Below are positions 44,334 through 52,684 of a stretch of DNA of 60,642 nt, one piece after another; positions within the stretch are counted from its first letter, which is position 1; each line of letters begins with the position of its first letter. The position numbers and the translations under genes were made by a program. The stretch is from Bacteroidota bacterium (GTDB lineage Bacteria > Bacteroidota > Bacteroidia > Chitinophagales > Saprospiraceae): assembly GCA_017858735.1 (NCBI GenBank), contig JAFMBH010000013.1, positions 1-60,642 on the forward strand, in the 5' to 3' direction. The notes below the pieces were generated by a model. It ran no database searches. It was not told the DNA's origin and saw nothing but the letters and a program-made list of their open reading frames with translations.

Positions 44334-46058
44334 TTATTGTGCACCAACCACTCTGTAAACTTTGCCATCCGCTTTGGTGAATATCAATAGCTCATCATTT
44401 TCGTCTAAACCAAGTCTTAGATCAGGTTTATATTTCGGATGAATTGACAAGAAACTAAAAGGTTGTTTGTTCAGCGTAAGGCCAAATTCAGTGATGGTAG
44501 ATTGTGTGCCTAATTTCAGTTTATCGGCGTCAACGAAAAAAAATCGCCCATTCGTTACGTCACTAAAAATATATTTCCCTTGCAAAACCGGTATTTTCTG
44601 CCCCGTATAAACAAATCCACCAGAAATAGCTTTTCCCTCGTCATGATCAAAATGAGCCACCGGATAAAGATAGGGTATAGGATCACCACCTGCAGGTAGG
44701 GGAAAAACCTGATCTATTTTTGCCTTTGGACGCACTAAAAAAGTACCTTCCCTGTCCGGCCAGCCATAATTTCCGCCGGGAATGCCCAGGTTTAATTCCT
44801 CGCTATGAGATTGGCCAATATCTGTTATCAACATTTTACCTTTGGGTGTCCAAATAATCCTGTTTGGATTTCTAAAACCACGGCAATAGATTTCCTTGCA
44901 AAGGTCAGCGTCTTTCGACTTTGCGAATGGATTATCAGCCGGGATACCGTATTGACCATTTTTACTATTTTTCCCCAAAGGATCTATCCGAATGACCGAA
45001 CCCCAGATCCTGTTATTTCCCGTGGTGACATGAGTCCAACCTTCTCCGGCAGCACCGCCGTCACCCACACCAACGTAGAGCATGCCATAATCTGCGGAAC
45101 CTTTACTAGCGGTAGTATTGAAAGTACATTCCTGAACACCATGTATGGGTGTTGCCACATTTATCCGAAGTAAGGTTCTATTTGTGACCTTAAATGGCAG
45201 GTTGTTGACGTCCTGAATTTTCCACTCGGTTAAAACCCATTGAAGCGTTACTTTGATGGAATCCTCGAACGCAAAATCGGCCTTAGCAGTAGCAGGTGGT
45301 TCTGTATGTGTAGTATAAAGTAGTCCATTTGACTTAAAATCGGGATGAAAGGCAAAACTGCCAAAACCAGTCGCCAAGCCTGGCGCATGAATAAAAGCCG
45401 GTTTTTCACGAATCAAATCTAAGGCCACTTCCCATTTATTATCCTTAAACTCATAGAGAAAACCGCGTAAATCCTGAATAAAAAGTCGGTTCGGCGTCCC
45501 AGGAAGGGTTCTCGATACATTTATTCTCGACAGCGGAGCTTTAGTAGCGGTCAAAGGCGAGGTAGAAACGTAGCTTAGGTCAAGGGTAATGGGAGACTTA
45601 GCTATTTTAGTTGGAATAGGGTCGGTTAATGGGGCAATTCCATCAGAAGAGGGAATGGTTGGAGCGCTTTTCTTTTGTTTACTGCCAATGTAAGATATAA
45701 GAGCATCTACCTCTGATTTTTTCAAATATTGAAAAGAGGGCATGATCTGTTTATAATCTTCGTACAGTTCCTTTGCCCTGGGATCTCCTTTTTCAATCAA
45801 TGCACCTGCATTGACAATCATGTTTTTTATCCAGTCAGCAGGCGCCGCCGACATGACAGTGCCCAGTTCAGGCCCAATGACCCGTTGGGAAAAATTATGA
45901 CAAGACGAACAAAGGGCATCAAAAAGTGCTTGACCTTTGGCCAACGCTTTTGGCGATACTACCTTTCCAGCATTCGTTTGCGAAAAGGAAGAAAAAGTTA
46001 GAAAAGTCAGACAGAAAATTAAAATGCCTGACATTAAGTTTATAGGTGTTTGCTTCAT
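44334..46058 (-). CDS. Cytochrome c fused to a PQQ-type soluble sugar dehydrogenase domain
   Basis: This secreted fusion of 574 aa has a signal peptide at about 1-27 and a cytochrome c domain (about 30-130) with heme motif CSSCH at 50-54 and the distal methionine in IMPSFQYL. A six-bladed beta-propeller of the glucose/sorbosone dehydrogenase type follows (about 160-570), with segments such as GFGSFAFHPDF, VGVGDGGAAGEGW, CRGFRNPNRI and GGNYGWPDREG. It probably oxidises a sugar in the periplasm and passes electrons to its own heme. PQQ dependence is inferred by family, and no PQQ synthesis gene is present here. Confidence 0.85.
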   Translation of the reverse strand: MKQTPINLMSGILIFCLTFLTFSSFSQTNAGKVVSPKALAKGQALFDALCSSCHNFSQRVIGPELGTVMSAAPADWIKNMIVNAGALIEKGDPRAKELYEDYKQIMPSFQYLKKSEVDALISYIGSKQKKSAPTIPSSDGIAPLTDPIPTKIAKSPITLDLSYVSTSPLTATKAPLSRINVSRTLPGTPNRLFIQDLRGFLYEFKDNKWEVALDLIREKPAFIHAPGLATGFGSFAFHPDFKSNGLLYTTHTEPPATAKADFAFEDSIKVTLQWVLTEWKIQDVNNLPFKVTNRTLLRINVATPIHGVQECTFNTTASKGSADYGMLYVGVGDGGAAGEGWTHVTTGNNRIWGSVIRIDPLGKNSKNGQYGIPADNPFAKSKDADLCKEIYCRGFRNPNRIIWTPKGKMLITDIGQSHSEELNLGIPGGNYGWPDREGTFLVRPKAKIDQVFPLPAGGDPIPYLYPVAHFDHDEGKAISGGFVYTGQKIPVLQGKYIFSDVTNGRFFFVDADKLKLGTQSTITEFGLTLNKQPFSFLSIHPKYKPDLRLGLDENDELLIFTKADGKVYRVVGAQ

Positions 46059-46128
46059 AATGCAAATTAATCATTTTCCTAAAAGTAAGAAATAGAAATT
46101 ATATTAACTTATTTAAATTTGTAGTTAA

Positions 46129-46503
46129 ATGAATCTAAAGAAAATGAAAAAGGAAACAATTATTTTCTGGACAGCGACCACCATAATCGCTTTATTTGAA
46201 GGAGTCATGCCAGCATTGACTTCACAAACAGAACTGGCTAAAGAAGGAATCAGACATTTAGGTTATCCTGAATATTTTGGAAATGCATTGGTTGTTTTTA
46301 AGATTTTAGGCGTATTGGCATTGGTAATTCCTCAAATTCCAAAAAGAGTTAAAGAATGGGCTTATGCTGGTTTTGCTTTTGACTTTATTTTTGCAAGCAT
46401 AAGTCACGGAGCAGTGGACGGAATGAATGTACAAACTTTTTTTCCAATGCTTGTTTTAGGAATATTGGCCGTTTCTTATGTTTATTATCACAAATTAAAT
46501 TGA
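46129..46503 (+). CDS. DoxX-like membrane protein
   Basis: The 124-aa protein has four hydrophobic helices and DoxX-like features: FEGVMPALTSQ, LGYPEYFGNALVVFKILGVLALV and KEWAYAGFAFDFIFASISH. An ATG five codons further in (46144) is an alternative start. It is single-gene and divergent from the sugar dehydrogenase. Its function is unknown. Confidence 0.8.
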   Translation: MNLKKMKKETIIFWTATTIIALFEGVMPALTSQTELAKEGIRHLGYPEYFGNALVVFKILGVLALVIPQIPKRVKEWAYAGFAFDFIFASISHGAVDGMNVQTFFPMLVLGILAVSYVYYHKLN

Positions 46504-46511
46504 AGTAATGG

Positions 46512-47546
46512 CTATTCGAAAAAATCTTCCCAACGGTAATACTGGAAGGTACCATCTGTACTCATTGCCACAAAAATTCCTTTTTTAAACGTGTTATTTA
46601 GAGGTAAATGTAAGACCTCGCTACCATCACTCTCCAGCGAACTTGCATGAATCTTTTTGATTAACCCATGTTTATGTGGATTATCTTTCTGTCCTTCCCG
46701 TGGATAAGCATTAAATTGATTAGCCTGTTGGTCCGAAAGAAGGATGAAACCTGTCCCGTCAGGATTTTTAAAAATGGATAAACCCTCATGATCTTCCTTC
46801 ACCTTTTTTCGGGCAAATAAGGCAAGTTCGGCAGAACTGCTATCGGGATGTGCATAATATTTCCTTACTCCCTTCCCTTCATCGGAATAATATACATAAC
46901 CCAATTCGTTGTCAACTACGATAGATTCGATCTCCTTTTTTCCGCTAAACTTTCCAAATTTTCTGACCAGCTGACCTTTAACTACGCCATTGTTGTCGGC
47001 AGATAAAAGGTATTGAAAGATATAGTTTAGTTTAGGTCCTGTTTTTCGACCTACAAATGCATAGATTATATCGGTCCTGGAATCTTTGAACAGGGCAACA
47101 CCCATGGGGGAGCGTAAAGATTCTCCTTCAAAAACAGGGATTCCTCCGTTATCTATACTTTGCATTTCAGGTAATGAAAAAACGCGTATGGTATTTGTAT
47201 TCCGCTCTGTGCACACTGCAATATCTGTTTTTTTGCCTAGGACCATCAGGCCATAAGCTATATCAACATTATTAGGCCTTTTTAAACCTAAGACAGATTT
47301 GCCATAGTCTATCTTTCCATTCAGATCAAATACATAAAGTCCGCCATCGAGCGTATCATTTCCTTTATCTGTGCCGAGGATTAAGCTTTTAGCCGGATCT
47401 TCCTTATTGAACCAAATAGCAGGGTCATCACTATCGGACTTAACTTTTTCAGTGACAATTACCGGTATTTTTACTTTGGGGGAGTCTTGAACGTTACAAC
47501 TTAAAAAGGAAGTGAAGAGAATAAAGAAAAGGGATAAACGAATCAT
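46512..47546 (-). CDS. Beta-propeller phytase, lipoprotein
   Basis: This alkaline, Ca2+-dependent 3-phytase releases phosphate from myo-inositol hexakisphosphate. The lipobox is LFTSFLSC with cysteine 17, so the enzyme is anchored to the membrane. The family N-terminal motif SDSDDPAIWFN lies at 37-47, followed by ILGTDKGNDTLDGGLYVFDL, RPNNVDIAYG, CTERNTNTIRVF, SPMGVALF and EIESIVVDNELGYVYYSDEGKGVRKY-like blade sequences that carry the calcium and phosphate ligands. The length of 344 aa is typical. It is divergent from a TonB-dependent receptor 143 bases away, a pairing that points to uptake of phytate or its breakdown products. Confidence 0.88.
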   Translation of the reverse strand: MIRLSLFFILFTSFLSCNVQDSPKVKIPVIVTEKVKSDSDDPAIWFNKEDPAKSLILGTDKGNDTLDGGLYVFDLNGKIDYGKSVLGLKRPNNVDIAYGLMVLGKKTDIAVCTERNTNTIRVFSLPEMQSIDNGGIPVFEGESLRSPMGVALFKDSRTDIIYAFVGRKTGPKLNYIFQYLLSADNNGVVKGQLVRKFGKFSGKKEIESIVVDNELGYVYYSDEGKGVRKYYAHPDSSSAELALFARKKVKEDHEGLSIFKNPDGTGFILLSDQQANQFNAYPREGQKDNPHKHGLIKKIHASSLESDGSEVLHLPLNNTFKKGIFVAMSTDGTFQYYRWEDFFE

Positions 47547-47562
47547 GAGTATATATTTGCCT

Positions 47563-47570
47563 CAAAATTA
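47563..47570 (-). promoter_or_regulatory. Possible -7 promoter box of the phytase gene
   Basis: On the minus strand the sequence is TAATTTTG, which fits the Bacteroidota -7 consensus TAnnTTTG, 16 bases upstream of the phytase ATG. A second match on the plus strand, TATATTTG at 47552-47559, could serve the receptor gene, with a leader of about 125 bases. Neither has a clear -33 element, and I see no phosphate-regulon box that I can name. Confidence 0.3.
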
Positions 47571-47689
47571 GGTTAATATTTTCCACGAAGAACCGATAAG
47601 TATTTTTTAATAATTAATTAATATACATAAATTATTCAATTAACAATACACCTATAATATTGCTGCTTCAAACAAACAAAAATTAAAAT

Positions 47690-50488
47690 ATGTTAAGAAT
47701 TCTAACTTTACTAAGTTTTCTAATAATTACTTCTGTTTTGCAAGGTCAAACAGGTAAATTAATAGGAAAAGTTTTGGATGAAAATGGATTGAGTATGCCG
47801 GGTGCAACCTTGTCCATAAGTACACAACCCATTTCTGGGACTATTTCTGATAATTCGGGAAAATTTCAATTTATTAATCTGAAAGAGGGAAAATATATCC
47901 TTTCTGTTTCTTATTTGGGTTATATCTCTTTAGAGGCAGAGGTTAATATTTCAGGCGGAACAACTACAGAACAGAATTTCAAATTATTGGAATCAGCTAT
48001 TCTTGGCGAAGAGGTATTAATACTCGGAGACAGATTAAAAGGTCAGGCTAAGGCCTTGAATCAACAAAAGAATAATGCTAATATCACCAATATTGTGGCT
48101 GCTGACCAAATTGGTAAGTTCCCGGATGCAAATATCGGAGATGCGTTAAAACGTATTTCGGGTATTACGATGCAAAATGACCAGGGCGAAGCAAGAAATA
48201 TTATTATTCGCGGTATGGCCCCTCAGTTAAATTCAGTTATGTTGAATGGAGAAAGAGTTCCATCAGCAGAAGGGGATAACAGAAATGTTCAGCTCGATTT
48301 GATTCCGGCAGATATGATTCAAACCATTGAGGTGAATAAGGCCATTCTGCCTAACATGGACGCTGATGCCATTGGTGGTGCCGTTAATCTCGTAACGAGA
48401 AAAGCGCCAAATGCTCTTCGACTTTCTGGAACATTGGGTTCTGGTTTGAATTTATTATCCGAAAAGCCTATTTTAAATGGTTCTCTTATTATAGGTGATA
48501 GAGTGGCAAATGATAAATTGGGAGTCATTTTATCAGCTTCTTATAACAATCATAATTTTGGTTCTGATAACTATGAGGCGGTTTGGGCTCAAACGACGAA
48601 TGCGAAATATCCAGTTGTGTTAAGCGGTTTTGATTTGAGAAAGTATGATGTTCAAAGAGTTCGCAGAAGTATTTCCCTTGCATTGGATTATGAATTGGGT
48701 AAAGGACACAATATCTATTTTAACACCATGTATAATTGGAGAGACGATTGGGAAAACCGATATAGATTTAGAGCGGATAGATTAAATTCCCCTGTGACTT
48801 CTGGTAAATTTACCGAGATTTCTGATAAACTGTTGGAGTTAACAGGTAGAGTAGCCATTCAAACAAAAGGTGGTATTGATAATGCAAGAAATAAAGCAAC
48901 GAGACTTGAAGATCAGCGGGTTAATAATAATATGTTGTCAGGAGACCATTTATTTGGTTCGTTGAAAATGAAATGGTCTGCTACCTTGGCATCTGCCTTA
49001 GAGGATAGACCAAATGAGCGTTACATAACACACAGATCAAATAAATTAGTATTGGTGGACACTAAAGATCCTTTTAAGGCTTTAGTAACCCTTAAAAATC
49101 AGGCAGATGCCCTTACACTTTCATTGAATGAAATAAATGAATCCAATAATAATACCAATGAACAGGATTTTAACAGTAAGGTAGATTTTGAATTACCATT
49201 CAAAAATAATAAGGGAAATATATATTTTGGGGGTAGATTAAGGAATAAACAAAAAGAAAGAGTTGATTCTTATGATATCTATTCACCTATCACCACATTG
49301 GCAAGCGGGGGAAATAATTTCGGCAGTCTTACTTTTTCAAAACAAGATGATCGTATTTTCTTGAATGGTGATAAATACGTTCCAGGTAATTTTGTAAATA
49401 GCACCTACCTGGGTGGTTTAAATTTTAATGATAATAGCAAATTCAAAAAAGAGGACGCTATAGCAGAGTATATCACATCTAACTATTCTGCTACAGAAAA
49501 CATACAGGCAACTTATCTGATGAGCGATTATAAATTATCAGATAAATTGATGATCATAGCTGGTTTAAGGGTCGAAAATACAAACATTAATTACAGAGGA
49601 TTCAATTTTGATGAGGAGACGGAGGTTGCCAGTGAAACGCCTGAAGTTAAAAAGTCTTATATCAATGTATTACCTGGTGCCCATTTGAAATATAACTTCA
49701 CAGATAATGCTATACTCAGGTTGGCCTGGACCAATTCGTTGGCCAGACCAAATTATTATGATATTGTTCCGCATGCAACCTACAATCCTGACGATCAAGT
49801 CTTAATTCAGGGTAATCCTGATTTGGAAGCAACTACCTCAAGTAATTTTGACCTTATGTTTGAAAATTATTTCAAATCAATTGGCTTAATTTCAATAGGT
49901 TCTTTCTATAAAGATTTGAATAATTTTATTTATACCCGTACCGATTTAAATGTGACCGATGCTAAATATGGTCAGTTACAATCCAGAACACAACCTCAGA
50001 ATGGTGGAACGGCAAATGTATATGGTTTGGAGCTTTCCTTCCAAAGACAACTCGATTTTTTACCTGGATTTTTAAAAGGCTTTGGTGTATATCTGAATTA
50101 TACCCTTACGGAATCAAGTACTACGGGCATACAGGGTAGAGAAAATGATGATCTAAGACTGACAGGAACAGCAAAAAATATGTTGAATGCTTCCCTTTCT
50201 TATGAAACTAAGAAACTGGTTCTCAGGGCATCATTGAATTATGCAAGTGATTATATCGATTTGATTGGAGGATCTTCTTTCAATGATATTTACTATGACA
50301 AACAGTTGTTTTTAGATGTAAATGCTTCTTATGCTGTCACTCCAAAATGGAGGGTTTACTTTGAAGCAAACAACCTGACAAACCAACCGTTGAGATATTA
50401 TCAGGGGATTAGGGAGAGAACTTATCAAGAAGAATATTATAATGCAAGAATAAATCTTGGCATCAAGTTCGATTTCTTTGGAAATTAA
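47690..50488 (+). CDS. TonB-dependent receptor paired with phytase
   Basis: This 932-aa outer-membrane active transporter has a signal peptide at about 1-20 and a carboxypeptidase-regulatory-like domain (about 24-105; GKLIGKVLDENGLSMPGATL). The plug domain (about 125-240) has the pattern DQIGKFPDANIGDALKRISG, then RGMAPQLNSVMLNGER and DADAIGGAVNL, typical of the TIGR01782-like class also found in Xanthomonas and Caulobacter. The rest is a 22-strand barrel ending in INLGIKFDFFGN, with a terminal Phe nearby. It belongs to no SusC/SusD pair. The divergent phytase lipoprotein suggests an inositol-phosphate substrate, which is an inference. Confidence 0.9.
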   Translation: MLRILTLLSFLIITSVLQGQTGKLIGKVLDENGLSMPGATLSISTQPISGTISDNSGKFQFINLKEGKYILSVSYLGYISLEAEVNISGGTTTEQNFKLLESAILGEEVLILGDRLKGQAKALNQQKNNANITNIVAADQIGKFPDANIGDALKRISGITMQNDQGEARNIIIRGMAPQLNSVMLNGERVPSAEGDNRNVQLDLIPADMIQTIEVNKAILPNMDADAIGGAVNLVTRKAPNALRLSGTLGSGLNLLSEKPILNGSLIIGDRVANDKLGVILSASYNNHNFGSDNYEAVWAQTTNAKYPVVLSGFDLRKYDVQRVRRSISLALDYELGKGHNIYFNTMYNWRDDWENRYRFRADRLNSPVTSGKFTEISDKLLELTGRVAIQTKGGIDNARNKATRLEDQRVNNNMLSGDHLFGSLKMKWSATLASALEDRPNERYITHRSNKLVLVDTKDPFKALVTLKNQADALTLSLNEINESNNNTNEQDFNSKVDFELPFKNNKGNIYFGGRLRNKQKERVDSYDIYSPITTLASGGNNFGSLTFSKQDDRIFLNGDKYVPGNFVNSTYLGGLNFNDNSKFKKEDAIAEYITSNYSATENIQATYLMSDYKLSDKLMIIAGLRVENTNINYRGFNFDEETEVASETPEVKKSYINVLPGAHLKYNFTDNAILRLAWTNSLARPNYYDIVPHATYNPDDQVLIQGNPDLEATTSSNFDLMFENYFKSIGLISIGSFYKDLNNFIYTRTDLNVTDAKYGQLQSRTQPQNGGTANVYGLELSFQRQLDFLPGFLKGFGVYLNYTLTESSTTGIQGRENDDLRLTGTAKNMLNASLSYETKKLVLRASLNYASDYIDLIGGSSFNDIYYDKQLFLDVNASYAVTPKWRVYFEANNLTNQPLRYYQGIRERTYQEEYYNARINLGIKFDFFGN

Positions 50489-50512
50489 ACGATTGAAGGG
50501 ATAAACAAAAAA

Positions 50513-50538
50513 GGAGGCTATCTAAAAAGATAGTCTCC
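50513..50538 (+). terminator. Intrinsic terminator of the TonB-dependent receptor gene
   Basis: GGAGGCTATCT and AGATAGTCTCC pair across AAAA (one G-U pair), followed by seven T residues. It lies 24 bases after the receptor stop. The core sequence is nearly the same as the terminator of the phosphatase gene at 1923-1956 read on its minus strand. Confidence 0.85.
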
Positions 50539-50556
50539 TTTTTTTATGGTCATAAA

Positions 50557-50669
50557 TGACCCCAGAGGGGTCACACGTTTATAGCGTTTTTGCCGCCAGG
50601 GGCATGATGGTAGCGTTTTTGCCGCCAGGGGCATAATGGTACAATGGGGAAATTTTGCCGCAAGGGCAT
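50557..50669. repeat. GC-rich palindromic dispersed repeat, copy 2, with tandem units
   Basis: A TGACCCC-AGA-GGGGTCA palindrome lies at 50557-50573. Two directly adjacent 29-base units follow at 50582-50610 and 50611-50639, differing at one base and each containing TTTTTGCCGCCAGGGGCAT, whose ends TGCC and GGCA are inverted. A third, degenerate unit, TTTTGCCGCAAGGGCAT, ends at 50669. The same order of elements in diverged form occurs at 16-118. The stretch lies between the receptor terminator and the btaB stop codon. Confidence 0.75.
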
Positions 50670-50678
50670 TTTCCTTTT

Positions 50679-51305
50679 TTATTTCTTACCAACAAAAAGC
50701 AGGTATTGCCATATTCCGAAATAGGCCGATTTTATTTCTTTTTGTGTTGAGGTAAACAGCTTTTCCAGGACTGGCAGCAAATGGCCGTTCATCTCCACGT
50801 GATTGACACCCATCCATTTTTTAAATCCGGAAAAAGTAGATTGGTGGAAATCAACCACGGCGATATGACCTCCTGGTTTCAGGTCCTTTTGGGCTTGCTC
50901 AAGAAGTTCTTCCCAACCTGGATTAATCATGCTTAGGGAATAAGAAAATAGGATAAGATCCGGTTTTTCCCAATCCTCCGTGTGATTTACTTTGTAGGTG
51001 GTATGCAAAATGGAACAGGTTTTTTCAAAACTCTGTAATTTCTCTTTTGCTATCTCAACCATTTCTTTAGAGGTATCCAGTCCCAGACAGGTGATAGATG
51101 GATGTGTTTTTAACAGGAAGGCTAGGTTTTTACCCGTTCCACAACCTATTTCCCATATATGATACGGTTTTTTGGGTATCTGTAATTTCTTTAAAATACT
51201 AATACGACCAAATAAAAAACTCCATCTGGTCAGGTCATAAATGGGGGCATGCATTTGGTAATAACTGGAAAGGGTTTGTTCCAGTGTTTTATGTTGGGTT
51301 TTCAT
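50679..51305 (-). CDS. btaB: BtaB-like SAM-dependent methyltransferase (betaine lipid synthesis)
   Basis: This 208-aa class I methyltransferase has the SAM-binding motif EIGCGTGKN at 52-60 and an acidic residue after the second strand (LGLDTSKEM). It opens with YYQMHAPIYDLTRWSFLFGR, the conserved N-terminus of BtaB proteins. BtaB methylates the amino group of diacylglyceryl-homoserine three times to give the betaine lipid DGTS. The BtaA-like gene is 6 bases upstream in the same direction, which makes the assignment firm. DGTS contains no phosphorus and replaces phospholipids under phosphate limitation in the organisms where it has been studied. Confidence 0.87.
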   Translation of the reverse strand: MKTQHKTLEQTLSSYYQMHAPIYDLTRWSFLFGRISILKKLQIPKKPYHIWEIGCGTGKNLAFLLKTHPSITCLGLDTSKEMVEIAKEKLQSFEKTCSILHTTYKVNHTEDWEKPDLILFSYSLSMINPGWEELLEQAQKDLKPGGHIAVVDFHQSTFSGFKKWMGVNHVEMNGHLLPVLEKLFTSTQKEIKSAYFGIWQYLLFVGKK

Positions 51306-51311
51306 TAGGTG

Positions 51312-52469
51312 TTATTTTACGATGCCTAAATGTACACTACCGTAGGTTCCTACCCGGTCTAAGCTATGCTGAATCAGTGTTTCATTATTTGAAAAATCAA
51401 TCGCATCATGTACAAAATCTGGAATAAATTTTAAATGATTAGCCGCAGAACGGAGCAAAAATTTAGTACCCGGCGCACTGTTTTTAAGCATTATTTCCCA
51501 TTCTTCCCTCATAGCATCTGGATTATGATAAGCAAGCCAGTCCAAATGGTCTAAAAGGATGAAATGAGAATAAGTTCCTGGATTTTCAGTAAGGAAAGAA
51601 GTGATGGTTTGGGAATAGGTGCTGATTTTATTAACTTTATTCTTTAGGGTCTCAAAATTTTCAGGTTTCAGATAATTTGGGCAACAATCGTGTGTGTATT
51701 TTCCAAATAAATATACATGCCAGAAATAATTATCCCGCAACGGTATTTTTGTAAATACATGTTTCAAACTATTTAAAATAAAGGATTTTACTCCTCCTGG
51801 ATTATCGGCTTGAATCAAATTTCTTTGAGCTCTTGGCACTCCTGCCATAGTTAAAACAGTATGACGACTGGTAAGCCACTGAAAAAAGGGAGAGAATATT
51901 TTCCTTTCTATACCCACATATTTCTCTTTCTGTTCCTCTAACGATGTGGAGGAAAATATTTTCTTAAGATCAGCTTTTAAGGTGGGGGTAAGATTCAAAA
52001 AGTTTTTAAACCACCAGGCAATTAATCCAGACGTTCCATGGTAATAAAAACTACCCTTGTTTTTATCCGCCTCAAAATAATGCGCTTTTTGTTGCCAATA
52101 TTGGAGGTCGTTTTCTGTCAGGGACCTGGACAAATATTTATTTAAAAGGTATTTAAAATCAATCGTATTGCCTTCTCCAAATAATTCAAATAATATAGGA
52201 TGCTCCGTTTCTTTAAATACGGACTTTTTTAAATTTAACAGTGCATTTTGTCGGGGATTCATATCCACGCAATGTATTTCCTTTGGATTATCAAGCAGAT
52301 AATCCAACGCATTACATCCCGCACTGGTTATCATACAAAGTTTGCTTTCTTCATTTATTTGGAGTAATTGCCTGTCACATCTGGGGTCTTCCCAGCAAGT
52401 GTTATATACTAAATTGGAGGTATGAATCTGTTTAAAAAACTGATCCCGGAAATGATGTAATGCAGTCAT
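51312..52469 (-). CDS. btaA: BtaA-like SAM:diacylglycerol 3-amino-3-carboxypropyltransferase
   Basis: This DUF3419 protein of 385 aa transfers the aminocarboxypropyl group of SAM to diacylglycerol, the first step of betaine-lipid synthesis. The conserved blocks are LVYNTCWEDPRCDRQLL at 20-36, MITSAGCNALDYLL at 46-59 and HCVDMNPRQNALLNLK at 66-81, which form the SAM site. C-terminal conserved parts include ILLDHLDWL and the AAPGTKFLLRSA-like end. It forms a two-gene operon with btaB, separated from the phosphonate-type oxidase by a strong terminator. The pairing in a member of the Bacteroidota is noteworthy. Confidence 0.9.
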   Translation of the reverse strand: MTALHHFRDQFFKQIHTSNLVYNTCWEDPRCDRQLLQINEESKLCMITSAGCNALDYLLDNPKEIHCVDMNPRQNALLNLKKSVFKETEHPILFELFGEGNTIDFKYLLNKYLSRSLTENDLQYWQQKAHYFEADKNKGSFYYHGTSGLIAWWFKNFLNLTPTLKADLKKIFSSTSLEEQKEKYVGIERKIFSPFFQWLTSRHTVLTMAGVPRAQRNLIQADNPGGVKSFILNSLKHVFTKIPLRDNYFWHVYLFGKYTHDCCPNYLKPENFETLKNKVNKISTYSQTITSFLTENPGTYSHFILLDHLDWLAYHNPDAMREEWEIMLKNSAPGTKFLLRSAANHLKFIPDFVHDAIDFSNNETLIQHSLDRVGTYGSVHLGIVK

Positions 52470-52552
52470 ATATTTTTTCTTTTAAGGCACTTGTAAAGGT
52501 AAAATGACCATATTACTTTAAGATTATCTGAATATTAAATGAACGTAAAAAA

Positions 52553-52577
52553 ACCTGAACCACGTGAAGGTTCAGGT
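52553..52577 (-). terminator. Intrinsic terminator downstream of the FAD oxidoreductase gene
   Basis: On the minus strand ACCTGAACC and GGTTCAGGT form a perfect 9-bp stem with a 7-base loop, followed at once by a run of T residues. It is about 110 bases beyond the FAD gene and in front of btaA, so btaA-btaB is a separate transcription unit. Confidence 0.85.
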
Positions 52578-52684
52578 CAACCAGATGGTATGAAAAAACA
52601 CTAATTATCATCAGCAATATAATTGCAAAAGTATAACCCAGACTTTAGAATGGCGCGCTTTTTCATATTATGTAAACATCATTT

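Noticed and set aside
47547-47689. PhoB box between phytase and receptor genes
   Set aside because: No repeated heptamer resembling CTGTCAT or a shared motif with the other phosphorus genes could be recognised by eye.
50582-50669. Possible CRISPR array
   Set aside because: The units are directly adjacent with no spacers, number only two to three, and no cas genes are near.
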